Notes under the pieces: model-generated
What the model was told of the DNA's origin: nothing
Database searches by the model: none
Seen by the model: the letters and a program-made list of their open reading frames with translations, nothing else
Source of the DNA: Streptomyces tricolor
GTDB lineage: Bacteria > Actinomycetota > Actinomycetes > Streptomycetales > Streptomycetaceae
Direction: 5' to 3'
Assembly: GCF_002155905.1 (NCBI RefSeq)
Contig: NZ_MUMF01000433.1
Span: 1 to 43,338 of the forward strand
DNA: 43,338 nucleotides
Shown: one piece after another, positions 1 to 8,574 of the stretch
Numbering within the stretch: the stretch's first letter is position 1
Layout of the letters: every line of letters starts with the position of its first letter
Translations under genes and position numbers: made by a program

Positions 1-1011
1 CTCGCCGTGGCCGCCGTCGACCTGCCCGCCGGACGGCCGGCCGAGGAGGCGGCACACACCCTGCTCGCCGAACTCGGCGCGGCCCGCCCCTCGGTGACCC
101 ACACCGCAGGCCGCCGGGCCGTCTGGCGGCCCCGGCCCGCCCCGCTGCCCGACCGCGAGGTCACCGCCGCCGACCTCGGCCTGGACCGCGACTCCGTGGT
201 CCTCCTCACCGGGGGCGCGCGCGGCATCACCGCACGCCTGGCCCGTGCCCTGGCCGCGCTCACCGGCTGCCACATCGAACTGGTCGGCCGCACCGAGCCC
301 GTCGCGGGGCCGCTGCCGACCGACGAGGACCTGCGCGCCCGGCTGATCGCCGAGGGCGGGCGCGACCCGGCCGGCATCGAACGCGCGGTCCGCGCCCACG
401 CCGCCGGCCGGGAGGTCCGGCAGTGCCTGGACGACCTCGCCGAGCGCGCCGCGTCGGTGCGCTACCACCGCGCCGACGTCCGCGACCCCGGGCGGCTGGG
501 CGCCGTCCTGGACGACGTCCACGCCCGGCACGGCCGGCTGGACACCGTCGTCCACGCGGCCGGCCTGGTCCGCGACCGGCTGCTGCGGGACAAGACGCCC
601 GAGGAGTTCGCCGAGGTGTACGACACGAAGGTCGCCGGTGCCCGCGCGCTGGCCGGCCGGCTCCGGCCGGGCCTGCGCCACCTGGTGCTCTTCGGCAGCA
701 TCGCCGGCGTGACCGGCAACCGCGGCCAGACCGACTACGCCGCCGCCAACGACGCCCTGGACACCCTGGCCCACCAGTGGTCCGGCCGGCTCGCCGACCG
801 GGTCCTCGCCCTGGACTGGGGCCCCTGGGCGGCGGACGCGGGCGGCATGGTCACCGCCGAACTGGAACGGGCGTACCTCCGCAACGGCATCGGCCTGATC
901 GACCCGGACGACGGCGTGCGGGCCTTCCTGCGCGAACTGGCCTTCGGCCGCGACCCGCAGGTGCTGCTCGCCGCCGGGGACCCCGCCGGGTTCGGGAGCG
1001 CCCTTGACTGA
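1..1011 (+). CDS. Polyketide synthase C-terminus, ketoreductase domain (5' truncated by window edge)
   Basis: The reading frame is open from base 1 with no RBS or convincing start, so this is the 3' end of a larger gene. About 330 residues are visible. Counting from the GTG at 7, a Rossmann motif TGGARGITA lies near residues 68-76. The PKS ketoreductase tetrad is present: K208 in DTKV, S231 in FGSIAG, Y244 and N248 in DYAAAN. The wording (LLRDKTPEEF, GMVTAELERAY) matches KR domains of PUFA-synthase, heterocyst-glycolipid or enediyne-like iterative type I PKSs rather than modular ones. It would reduce the beta-keto group of an ACP-bound intermediate in the cytoplasm. The stop overlaps the next start by 8 bp, so the two are co-translated. 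The domains upstream of the KR are unknown. Confidence 0.85.
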   Translation, partial: LAVAAVDLPAGRPAEEAAHTLLAELGAARPSVTHTAGRRAVWRPRPAPLPDREVTAADLGLDRDSVVLLTGGARGITARLARALAALTGCHIELVGRTEPVAGPLPTDEDLRARLIAEGGRDPAGIERAVRAHAAGREVRQCLDDLAERAASVRYHRADVRDPGRLGAVLDDVHARHGRLDTVVHAAGLVRDRLLRDKTPEEFAEVYDTKVAGARALAGRLRPGLRHLVLFGSIAGVTGNRGQTDYAAANDALDTLAHQWSGRLADRVLALDWGPWAADAGGMVTAELERAYLRNGIGLIDPDDGVRAFLRELAFGRDPQVLLAAGDPAGFGSALD

Positions 1012-2287
1012 CATCCTCCTCGCCGCCGCGGCCGGCCCCGGAGACCTGCGCGCCGCGCTGCGCGCCGGCCGCCGCGGCGGCACCGGCCCCTGCCGCGTCG
1101 CCGTCCTCGACCCGACGCCCCAGCGGATCGAGCAGGCCCTCGCCCTGATCGACCGCGGGGAACCCTGGCAGGGCGGCAACGACCTCTGGTTCGCCCCCCG
1201 GCCCGCACCGCCCGGCGGCACCGTGTTCCTCTTCCCCGGACTGGACGCCCGTACCGGCCCGCCCCCCGACGACGTGCTGCGCTGGCTGGGCCGCCCCGCC
1301 GGACCGGCGTCCGGCTCGACCGGCCTCGCCGAGCGCACCCGCGCCACGCTGCGCCTCAACCGCGTGCTCCACGCGGCGCTGCTGCGCGCCGGCATCGTCC
1401 CGGACGCCATGGCGGGGCACAGCGCGGGGGAGTGGAGCGCCCTGTTCGCGGCCGGCCTCTTCGCCGAGCCGGCGTTCGAGGACTTCGCCCGCACCATGGG
1501 CGCCGCCCCGGTCCCGGACGTGGTCTTCGCCGCCGTCGGCCTGCCCGCCGAGGCGGCGGCCCGACTCGCCCGGGACGAGCCGGGGGTCGTGCTGTCCCAC
1601 GACAACGCGCCCGACCAGAGCGTGCTGTGCGGCGACGAGGACGCCGTCGGCCGCTGCCTCGCCCGGATCGCCGACCCCGAGGTGCCCCGCAGGGTGCTGC
1701 CGTTCCGGTCGGGCTTCCACTCGCCGATGCTCGCGCCGTACCTGCCGGGTTTCTCCGCCGTGTTCGACCGGGTGCCGCTCGCCCGCCCGTCCGTCCCCGT
1801 GTGGTCCGCGACCACCGTCGCCCCCTACCCGGACGACGAGACGGAGCTGCGCGCCCTGCTGAACCGGCACCTGGTGGAACCCGTCCGGTTCCGGGCCGTG
1901 ATCGAGCGGCTGTACCGGGCCGGCGCCCGGGTGTTCGTCCAGGTCGGCTGCGGCAGCCTCACCCGGTTCGTCGCGGCCACCCTCGCCGGCCGCCCGCACC
2001 GCACGGTCAGCGCGGGCTCGGCCACCCGGCCGCAGCTCGACCAACTGCGCTGGGCCGCCGCCGCCCTGTGGGCCGAGGGCCACGCCCCGGACCTGCCCGC
2101 ACTCGGCCTGACCACACCCGCCGCCGCCCCGCCACCGAGCAGCGGCCCGGCGCCCGGCATCGGTCCGGCACTGAGCACCGGCCCGGCGCCGAGCACCCAC
2201 CCGGTGGCCGGTGCCTACGAGGCCGCCGTCGCCGCGGTGAGCGCCTCCGTGGAGACCGTCTACCGGACCTGGAGGGAGCGGACGTGA
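1004..2287 (+). CDS. Free-standing acyltransferase (malonyl-type AT) of the PKS
   Basis: A 427-residue protein with a TTG start, GGGAG at 994-998 and an 8-bp overlap with the KR gene. The N-terminal stretch up to FLFPG resembles the linker before the AT domain in PUFA/Hgl-type synthases. The AT core has the nucleophile elbow GHSAG (S140) and SGFHS (F238, H239), like the malonyl-selective HAFH motif and unlike methylmalonyl YASH. Residues about 365-405 are a Pro/Ala/Ser linker, then a short amphipathic helix. It probably loads malonyl or a related extender onto the ACP in trans. The linker ends suggest that a multidomain synthase was split into separate genes. Extender choice is inference. Confidence 0.85.
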   Translation: MTDILLAAAAGPGDLRAALRAGRRGGTGPCRVAVLDPTPQRIEQALALIDRGEPWQGGNDLWFAPRPAPPGGTVFLFPGLDARTGPPPDDVLRWLGRPAGPASGSTGLAERTRATLRLNRVLHAALLRAGIVPDAMAGHSAGEWSALFAAGLFAEPAFEDFARTMGAAPVPDVVFAAVGLPAEAAARLARDEPGVVLSHDNAPDQSVLCGDEDAVGRCLARIADPEVPRRVLPFRSGFHSPMLAPYLPGFSAVFDRVPLARPSVPVWSATTVAPYPDDETELRALLNRHLVEPVRFRAVIERLYRAGARVFVQVGCGSLTRFVAATLAGRPHRTVSAGSATRPQLDQLRWAAAALWAEGHAPDLPALGLTTPAAAPPPSSGPAPGIGPALSTGPAPSTHPVAGAYEAAVAAVSASVETVYRTWRERT

Positions 2288-3003
2288 ACCGACAGCGACA
2301 CGCGGTCGTGACCGGATCGTCCAGCGGCATCGGCGCGGCCGTCGCCGCCCGGCTGGCCGGGGCCGGCTGGGCGGTCACCGGCTGGGACCGCAGACCGGGC
2401 GACGGCACCGGCCTCGCCGACTGGCGCCGGGTGGACGTCTCCGACGCCGAGTCCGTGCAGGCCGCCGCCCGCGAGGTGACCGAGACCGACCTGCTCGTCA
2501 ACAGCGCGGGCGTCGGCGCCATCGCCCCCTCGGCCGAGCTGAAGCCGCGCACCTGGGAGCGGGTCGTCGGCGTCAACCTCAGCGGCACCTTCTACTGCGC
2601 CCAGGCCCTGTTCCCCGCCCTGTCCGCGCGCCGCGGACTGGTGGTGAACCTCGCCTCCGTCATGGCCCACCGGGCCGTCCCCGGCCGCGCCGCCTACTGC
2701 GCGTCCAAGGCCGGCGTCGTCATGCTCACCGAGACGCTCGGCGTCGAATGGGCCGAGCACGGCGTACGGGTGGTGGCCGTCAGTCCCGGCTACGTCCGCA
2801 CCCCCCTCGTCGCGGAGGGCTTCGCCAACGGCAACCTGGACGAGGCCGCCATCGCCGCCCGCACCCCCCTGGGCCGGCTCGCCGAGCCCGAGGAGATCGC
2901 CGACCTCGTCCTGACCCTCACCGGCGCCCCGTTCGCCTACCTCACCGCCACCACCCTGCGCTTCGACGGCGGCTGGACCGCCGACGGCGTGTTCCCCCGC
3001 TGA
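2284..3003 (+). CDS. SDR-family reductase (FabG-like)
   Basis: A 239-residue classical short-chain dehydrogenase/reductase. GTG start 2284 overlaps the preceding TGA as GTGA, so it is translationally coupled to the AT gene. Visible motifs are TGSSSGIG (10-17) for the dinucleotide, NSAG (73-76), N98, and the catalytic S125, Y138 and K142 in YCASK. The C-terminal FDGGW is typical of FabG-like enzymes. Its place inside the cluster suggests reduction of a beta-ketoacyl thioester or a tailoring oxidoreduction. The substrate cannot be read from sequence. A second reductase beside a PKS KR suggests two distinct reduction steps. Confidence 0.88.
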   Translation: MNRQRHAVVTGSSSGIGAAVAARLAGAGWAVTGWDRRPGDGTGLADWRRVDVSDAESVQAAAREVTETDLLVNSAGVGAIAPSAELKPRTWERVVGVNLSGTFYCAQALFPALSARRGLVVNLASVMAHRAVPGRAAYCASKAGVVMLTETLGVEWAEHGVRVVAVSPGYVRTPLVAEGFANGNLDEAAIAARTPLGRLAEPEEIADLVLTLTGAPFAYLTATTLRFDGGWTADGVFPR

Positions 3004-3069
3004 ACCCGCCTCCGGCCCACCGGACCACCGGACAAGCCGAACAGGCCACGGACAAGGAGAACCACCCCG

Positions 3070-4092
3070 ATGCCCGTCACGGACTTCGGCGTCCTCGCGG
3101 TCGCCCACGCCCTCGGCGACCCGCGCGACGTCGCCGCCACCGCGGCCGACCACGTCGACGACCCCGACCGCGTCCTGCTGTGGGGCTACCGCGGCTACCA
3201 CCGCGCCCCGGAGGGCACCACCCCCACCGCGCTCGCCGCCCGCGCCGCCGAGAAGGCCCTCGCCAAGGCGGGCGTCGACCCCCGGGACCTCGACCTCGTC
3301 GTGGTCGCCGACAGCAGCGTCCCCGAGTACCTGCTGTGGGACACCTCCGCCGCCGTCGCCCGCGCGATCGGCGCCGACACGGCACCCACGCTGCTGCTCA
3401 GCCAGGGCTGCGCGTCCGGCGTCACCGCCTTCCAGCAGATCGCCGGCACCTTCGCCACCCGCCCCGACGCAGACACGGTCCTGCTGGTCGCCGTCAACCA
3501 GGTCAGCGAGGCGCACACCAACCGGATGCGCTTCAACACCCTGCTCGGCAGCGACGGCGCCGCCGCGGCCGTGCTGCGCCGCGGTCACGACCGGCTCCGC
3601 TGGCTGGCCACCGAGCAGCTCACCGACCCCACCTACGCCGACTTCTACCGGGTCGAGTACGGTGGCGCCGGCGCCCCGCACGCCCCCGAGGGCACCGGCA
3701 ACCTGGACATCGACCCGCTGGCCCTGGTCTACCGGCACTTCCGCCGGGAGCCCGAGCACCTGGCGCGGTTCGTCCGCACCCTCAACAGCCGCGTCCGCAC
3801 CGTGTTCGAGGACGCCTGCGACCGGGCCGGGATCGACCCCGGCCGGGTGACGCGGTTCCTGTACCTCAACGACAACCAGGACTCCCTCGCCGACGTCGCC
3901 AAGGCCGTCGGCGTGCCCCTGGACCGCACCAACGCCGAACTGGCCAAGGACCTCGGCCACTGCGGCGGCGCGGACCAGCTGATCTGCCTGGACACGCTGC
4001 TCGAACGCGGCGAGCTGGCCGAGGGCGACGTCGTCGCGCTCGCGGGCCTGTCCATCGGCATGCACTGGTACTGCACGCTGCTCGCCGTCTGA
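3070..4092 (+). CDS. KASIII-like (FabH/thiolase-fold) enzyme with non-canonical active site
   Basis: A 340-residue protein; ATG start with AAGGAG at 3054-3059. It has the thiolase fold of ketoacyl-ACP synthase III, with the nucleophile C114 in SQGCASG. The FabH histidine motif (PHQAN) is replaced by LNDNQ (N267/D268), and the FabH asparagine motif (GNTSAA) by GHCGGA (H297). The C-terminus GMHWYC is also unlike FabH. The usual Cys-His-Asn triad is therefore absent, though a histidine has appeared at the third position. Related KASIII-like proteins in antibiotic clusters act as starter-unit condensing enzymes or acyltransferases. Next to an ACP, it probably makes or transfers an acyl starter. 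The exact reaction is unknown. Confidence 0.8.
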   Translation: MPVTDFGVLAVAHALGDPRDVAATAADHVDDPDRVLLWGYRGYHRAPEGTTPTALAARAAEKALAKAGVDPRDLDLVVVADSSVPEYLLWDTSAAVARAIGADTAPTLLLSQGCASGVTAFQQIAGTFATRPDADTVLLVAVNQVSEAHTNRMRFNTLLGSDGAAAAVLRRGHDRLRWLATEQLTDPTYADFYRVEYGGAGAPHAPEGTGNLDIDPLALVYRHFRREPEHLARFVRTLNSRVRTVFEDACDRAGIDPGRVTRFLYLNDNQDSLADVAKAVGVPLDRTNAELAKDLGHCGGADQLICLDTLLERGELAEGDVVALAGLSIGMHWYCTLLAV

Positions 4093-4145
4093 TCCAGCAC
4101 CCCGGACCACCACCCGCACGACAGAACACGGAGAGAAGAACGACC

Positions 4146-4400
4146 ATGGCAGAGCTGACCATTCAGGACCTGATCGACATCTTCAACCGCAGCAACGGCG
4201 ACCAGGACCCGGTCGAGCCCACGGGCGACCCGTCGGACGTCACCTTCGCCGCGCTCGGCTTCGACTCGCTCACTACGCTGAACGCCGTACGCCGGATCGA
4301 GCGCAAGCACGGCGTCGAACTCGGCGAGAACGTGATCAGCGAGGCCCGTACGCCGCGCCAGCTGCTCGACCGCGTCAACGCCGCGCTCGCCGCGGCCTGA
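4146..4400 (+). CDS. Acyl carrier protein
   Basis: 84 residues, ATG 4146 with a purine-rich RBS just upstream. The phosphopantetheine attachment serine is S41 in GFDSL, followed by the usual helix II-III region and a C-terminal helix (RQLLDRVNAAL). Length and motif resemble the discrete ACPs of type II systems. It lies between the KASIII-like gene and the amidotransferase, so it probably carries the starter or intermediate for one of them and receives extender units from the free-standing AT. It needs a phosphopantetheinyl transferase, and none is seen in the window. Confidence 0.9.
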   Translation: MAELTIQDLIDIFNRSNGDQDPVEPTGDPSDVTFAALGFDSLTTLNAVRRIERKHGVELGENVISEARTPRQLLDRVNAALAAA

Positions 4401-4420
4401 AGCACCAGGAGCGACACGAC

Positions 4421-6271
4421 ATGTGCGGAATCACCGGATGGGTGGCCCACGGCGAGGACCTCGCCCGGCACCGGTCCGTCGTCCAGGCGATGACCGACAC
4501 CATGAGCTGCCGCGGCCCGGACGCCGAGGGCGTCTGGATCGAGGGGCCCGCCGCGCTCGGCCACCGCCGGCTGTCCATCATCGACCTGGCGGGCGGCGTC
4601 CAGCCCATGGTCGCCGAACGCGACGGCCGGACCCTGGCGGCCCTGACCTTCTGCGGCGAGATCTACAACTTCCGGGAGCTGCGCGCCGAACTCGCCGCCC
4701 TCGGGCACTCGTTCCGCACCGACAGCGACACCGAGGTCGTCCTCACCGCCTACCTCCAGTGGGGCGCCGACTTCGCCGCCCGGCTCAACGGCATGTTCGC
4801 CATCGGCCTGTGGGACGCGACCACCCGCGAACTGCTGCTGGTCCGCGACCCCATCGGGGTCAAGCCGCTGTACTACGCCCGCACGGCCCACGGCGTGATG
4901 TTCGGCTCGGAGCCGAAGGCCGTCCTGGCCCACCCCGGCGTGCCGCGCCGCGTCGACGCCCAGGGGCTCGCCGAGATCCTGGACATGGTCCGGACCCCGG
5001 AGATCACCCCGTTCGCCGACCTGTCCGAGGTCCGGCCCGGCCAGGTGGTGCGGGTGACCGAGGGCGGGCTGACCCGCACCCGGTACTGGCAGCTCACCGC
5101 CCGCGAGCACACCGACGACCTGGACACCACCGTCGCCACCGTGCGCGAGCTGCTGGAGGACATCGTCGCCCGCCAGCTCATCGCGGACGTCCCGGTCGCC
5201 ACGCTGCTCTCCGGCGGCCTCGACTCCTCGGCCATCACCGCGCTGGCCCAGCGCGCGCTGACCGCCGAGGGACGCGGCCCGGTCCGCTCCTACTCGGTGG
5301 ACTTCCAGGGCGCGGCCGACGGCTTCGAACCGGACGCGGTGCGCGGCACGGCCGACGCCCCCTACGTCCGGGACTGCGCCGCCCACGTGGGCTCCGACCA
5401 CCGCGAGGTGCTGCTCGACAGCACCGAGCTGGCCGACCCGGCGGTCCGCGCGGCGATCCTCGGCGCGACCGACCTGCCGCCCGCGTACTGGGGCGACCTG
5501 TGGCCGTCGCTGTACCTGCTGTGCCGGGAGATCCGCAAGCGGGCGACCGTGGTGCTGTCCGGCGAGTCCGCCGACGAACTGTTCGGCGGCTACCGCTGGT
5601 ACCAGCGCCCGGAGGCGGTCGACGCCCCGACCTTCCCCTGGCTCACCCCGGGCTCGGCGCGCATCTTCGGCGGCAGCTCGCTGATCGATCAGGGCCTGCT
5701 GGAGAAGCTGGACCTGGAGGGCTACCGCCGGGACCGCTATGCCGAGGCCCTCGCCGAAGTGCCCGTGCTGCCCGGCGAGTCCGCGGCCGACCGGCGCATG
5801 CGCGAGGTGACGTACCTGAACATCACCCGCTTCATGCAGGCCGTGCTGGACCGCAAGGACCGCATGAGCATGGCCGTCGGCCTGGAGGTCCGGGTGCCGT
5901 TCTGCGACCACCGCCTGATGGACTACGTGTTCAACGTGCCGTGGGCGATGAAGTCGTTCGACGGCCGGGAGAAGAGCCTGCTGCGCGCCGCCGTCCGCGA
6001 TGTGCTGCCGGCCTCGGTCCTGGAGCGCACCAAGACCCCGTTCCCGTCCACCCAGGACACCCGCTACGAGCAGGCGCTGCGCGCGGAACTGCGGGCGGTG
6101 CTGGCCGACCCGGACTCCCCGGTGCTGCCGCTGCTCAACACCGCCCGGGTGAACCGCGTCCTCGGCCGTGAGCTGGACGACTTCAGCCTGCCGCACGACC
6201 GCGGCGGCATCGAGATGGCACTCTGGCTCAACCGCTGGCTCGTCTCGTACGACGTGACCGTGACGGTCTGA
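4421..6271 (+). CDS. Asparagine-synthase-type glutamine-dependent amidotransferase
   Basis: 616 residues; AGGAG at 4407-4411. Cys2 after the initiator Met (MCGITGW) is the class II glutaminase nucleophile. RLSIIDLAGG, GEIYNF and SDTEVVL complete the N-terminal glutaminase domain (about 1-200). The synthase domain holds the ATP PP-loop SGGLDSS (264-270) and LSGESADELFGGY. Length matches AsnB. Such enzymes amidate carboxylates of free amino acids or, in antibiotic clusters, of polyketide or peptide intermediates (OxyD is one example). Its position between the ACP and the thioesterase supports a cluster-specific role, probably making a primary amide, rather than housekeeping asparagine synthesis. 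Confidence 0.9.
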   Translation: MCGITGWVAHGEDLARHRSVVQAMTDTMSCRGPDAEGVWIEGPAALGHRRLSIIDLAGGVQPMVAERDGRTLAALTFCGEIYNFRELRAELAALGHSFRTDSDTEVVLTAYLQWGADFAARLNGMFAIGLWDATTRELLLVRDPIGVKPLYYARTAHGVMFGSEPKAVLAHPGVPRRVDAQGLAEILDMVRTPEITPFADLSEVRPGQVVRVTEGGLTRTRYWQLTAREHTDDLDTTVATVRELLEDIVARQLIADVPVATLLSGGLDSSAITALAQRALTAEGRGPVRSYSVDFQGAADGFEPDAVRGTADAPYVRDCAAHVGSDHREVLLDSTELADPAVRAAILGATDLPPAYWGDLWPSLYLLCREIRKRATVVLSGESADELFGGYRWYQRPEAVDAPTFPWLTPGSARIFGGSSLIDQGLLEKLDLEGYRRDRYAEALAEVPVLPGESAADRRMREVTYLNITRFMQAVLDRKDRMSMAVGLEVRVPFCDHRLMDYVFNVPWAMKSFDGREKSLLRAAVRDVLPASVLERTKTPFPSTQDTRYEQALRAELRAVLADPDSPVLPLLNTARVNRVLGRELDDFSLPHDRGGIEMALWLNRWLVSYDVTVTV

Positions 6272-6373
6272 CCGTCCGGCCGCCTCATGGACGCACCGTC
6301 CGACCGGTGGAGCGCCGCCCGCACGGGCCGCCCCGCGCTGCACCGGTCGGCGTCCATGACCTTTCACCCAGAG

Positions 6374-6409
6374 CACGTTCACCGTTCCACACGTTCCACA
6401 CGTTCCACC
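6374..6409 (+). repeat. Tandem 9-bp repeat upstream of the thioesterase gene
   Basis: Three head-to-tail copies of CGTTCCACA (6383-6391, 6392-6400, 6401-6409, the last ending in C) follow a partial copy CGTTCAC at 6376-6382. The array ends a few bases before the thioesterase RBS (AAGGGGG, 6410-6415). The 149-bp gap between AsnB and this gene is the widest in the cluster, so the array may mark a separate promoter or a regulator site. It could also be replication slippage. Confidence 0.6.
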
Positions 6410-6420
6410 AAGGGGGACAC

Positions 6421-7200
6421 ATGGCCGACCGGTCCAGCGCAGAGCACCAGCTGTGGCTGCGCAGTTTCCACCAGCCCGCACCGGGTGCGCCGCGGCTGCT
6501 GTGCCTGCCGCACGCCGGTGGCTCCGCGAGCTTCTACTTCCCCGTCTCCAAGGCGCTGGCGCCCGCGGTGGACGTGCTCGCGGTGCAGTACCCCGGCCGC
6601 CAGGACCGCCGCCTGGAACCCCCGGCGGACTCCGTCCAGGAACTCGCGCAGGGCGTGTTCCGCGCGCTGGACGAGCGGGAGGACACCCCCCTCGCCCTGT
6701 TCGGGCACAGCATGGGCGCCATGGTCGGCTTCGAGCTGGCCCGGCTGCTGGAGGCCGCCGGGCGGCCCCCCGCGGTGTTCTTCGTCTCCGGCCGCCGGGG
6801 CCCGTCCGTCGAGCGGGTCGAGAACGTCCACCTGGGCGGCGACGCGCGGCTGATCGAGGAGGTCGCCAAGCTCGACGGCACCGACGCCGCCCTGCTCCAG
6901 GACGAGGAGATGCTCGACCTGATCCTGCCCGCGCTCCGGGCCGACTACCGTGTGGTGGAGACCTACCGGCGCACCCCCGGGCCGCGGCCGAGCTGCCCCT
7001 TCGTCGCGCTGACGGGCGACGCCGATCCCCGGGTGACCCCCGAGGAGGCGCGGGCCTGGGAGCAGGAGACCGACGGCCCGTTCGAGCTGCACGTGTACCC
7101 CGGCGCCCACTTCTACCTGGTGGAGCAGCAGCAGGCCGTACTCGACCGGATCGGGACCACGCTGCGGCGGCTCGCTCCCGGCGCCGGAGCGGTGGCCTGA
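6421..7200 (+). CDS. Type II thioesterase
   Basis: 259 residues; ATG start with a strong AAGGGGG RBS. It is an alpha/beta hydrolase with the nucleophile elbow GHSMG (S97). The acid residue is probably within TGDADPRV and the histidine is in GAHFYL. The family signature LPHAGGSASFY (29-39) marks RifR/GrsT-type editing thioesterases. These remove stalled or mis-primed acyl groups from phosphopantetheine arms of PKS/NRPS carrier domains. Only 3 bp separate it from the CCR gene, so the two share an operon. Its presence with MbtH points to an NRPS or PKS assembly line upstream. Confidence 0.9.
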   Translation: MADRSSAEHQLWLRSFHQPAPGAPRLLCLPHAGGSASFYFPVSKALAPAVDVLAVQYPGRQDRRLEPPADSVQELAQGVFRALDEREDTPLALFGHSMGAMVGFELARLLEAAGRPPAVFFVSGRRGPSVERVENVHLGGDARLIEEVAKLDGTDAALLQDEEMLDLILPALRADYRVVETYRRTPGPRPSCPFVALTGDADPRVTPEEARAWEQETDGPFELHVYPGAHFYLVEQQQAVLDRIGTTLRRLAPGAGAVA

Positions 7201-7203
7201 CCC

Positions 7204-8574
7204 GTGCACCAGATCCTCGACGCGATCCTGTCGGCGCAGGCCGGCCCCGCGGACTTCGCGGCCCTGCCGCTGCCGGAGTCGTACCGCGCGATCACCGTCC
7301 ACAAGGACGAGACGGACATGTTCGCGGGGATGCGCACCCGCGACAAGGACCCGCGCAAGTCGCTGCACCTGGACGAGGTGCCCGTGCCCGGACTCGGGCC
7401 GGGCGAGGCCCTGGTGGCGGTGATGGCCTCCTCGGTCAACTACAACTCGGTGTGGTCGGCGATCTTCGAGCCGCTGCCGACCTTCGGATTCCTGGAGCGC
7501 TACGGCCGGCGCAGCGAGCTGACGAAGCGGCACGACCTGCCGTACCACGTCATCGGCTCCGACCTGGCCGGCGTGGTGCTGCGGACCGGGCCGGGGGTGC
7601 AGGCCTGGAAGCCCGGTGACGAGGTCGTCGCCCACTGCCTGTCGGTCGAGCTGGAGTCCGCCGACGGCCACGACGACACCATGATGGATCCCGAGCAGCG
7701 GATCTGGGGCTTCGAGACCAACTTCGGCGGTCTGGCGGAACTGGCGCTGGTGAAGTCCAACCAGCTGATGCCCAAGCCCCGCCACCTCACCTGGGAGGAG
7801 GCCGCCGCCCCGGGCCTGGTCAACTCCACCGCCTACCGGCAGCTGGTGTCGCGCAACGGCGCCCAGCTGAAGCAGGGCGACAACGTGCTGATCTGGGGCG
7901 CGAGCGGCGGACTCGGGTCGTACGCCACCCAGTTGGCGCTGGCCGGCGGCGCCTTCCCGGTCTGTGTGGTCTCCTCGCCGCAGAAGGCGGAGATCTGCCG
8001 CGCGATGGGCGCGGAGGCGATCATCGACCGCGACGCCGAGGGCTACCGGTTCTGGAAGGACGAGCAGACCCAGGACCCGCGCGAGTGGAAGCGGTTCGGC
8101 ACGCGCATCCGCGAGCTGACCGGCGGCGAGGACGTCGACATCGTCTTCGAGCATCCGGGCCGGGAGACCTTCGGCGCCTCGGTGTTCGTGGCCCGCAAGG
8201 GCGGCACGATCGTCACCTGCGCCTCGACCTCGGGCTATACGCACGAGTACGACAACCGCTACCTGTGGATGTCGCTGAAGAAGATCGTCGGCTCCCACTT
8301 CGCCAACTACCGCGAGGCCTGGGAGGCCAACCGGCTCGTCGCCAAGGGCAGGATCCACCCGACCCTGTCGACGGTGTACCCGCTGGCGGAGACCGGCCAG
8401 GCCGCGCACGACGTGCACGCGAATGTGCACCAGGGCAAGGTCGGTGTGCTGTGCCTCGCGCCCGAGGAGGGCCTCGGCGTGCGCGACGAGGAGACACGCG
8501 CGCGGCACATCGACGCCATCAACCGCTTCCGGCCGCCCGCGCCGGCCGCCCCTACGAAAGGAACGACGTCATGA
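7204..8574 (+). CDS. ccr: Crotonyl-CoA carboxylase/reductase
   Basis: 456 residues with a GTG start. It is a medium-chain reductase with an NADPH-binding WGASGGLGSY. The residues known to hold CO2 in Kitasatospora setae CCR are conserved at the same numbers: N81 (NYN), F170-E171 (GFET) and H365 (SHF). This argues for true carboxylating activity. It would turn a 2-enoyl-CoA into an alkylmalonyl-CoA such as ethylmalonyl-CoA for the PKS. It is coupled to the MbtH gene by an ATGA overlap. Substrate chain length is unknown; the pocket cannot be judged by eye. Dedicated extender supply is the likeliest role, but a general ethylmalonyl-CoA pathway function is possible. Confidence 0.92.
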   Translation: MHQILDAILSAQAGPADFAALPLPESYRAITVHKDETDMFAGMRTRDKDPRKSLHLDEVPVPGLGPGEALVAVMASSVNYNSVWSAIFEPLPTFGFLERYGRRSELTKRHDLPYHVIGSDLAGVVLRTGPGVQAWKPGDEVVAHCLSVELESADGHDDTMMDPEQRIWGFETNFGGLAELALVKSNQLMPKPRHLTWEEAAAPGLVNSTAYRQLVSRNGAQLKQGDNVLIWGASGGLGSYATQLALAGGAFPVCVVSSPQKAEICRAMGAEAIIDRDAEGYRFWKDEQTQDPREWKRFGTRIRELTGGEDVDIVFEHPGRETFGASVFVARKGGTIVTCASTSGYTHEYDNRYLWMSLKKIVGSHFANYREAWEANRLVAKGRIHPTLSTVYPLAETGQAAHDVHANVHQGKVGVLCLAPEEGLGVRDEETRARHIDAINRFRPPAPAAPTKGTTS

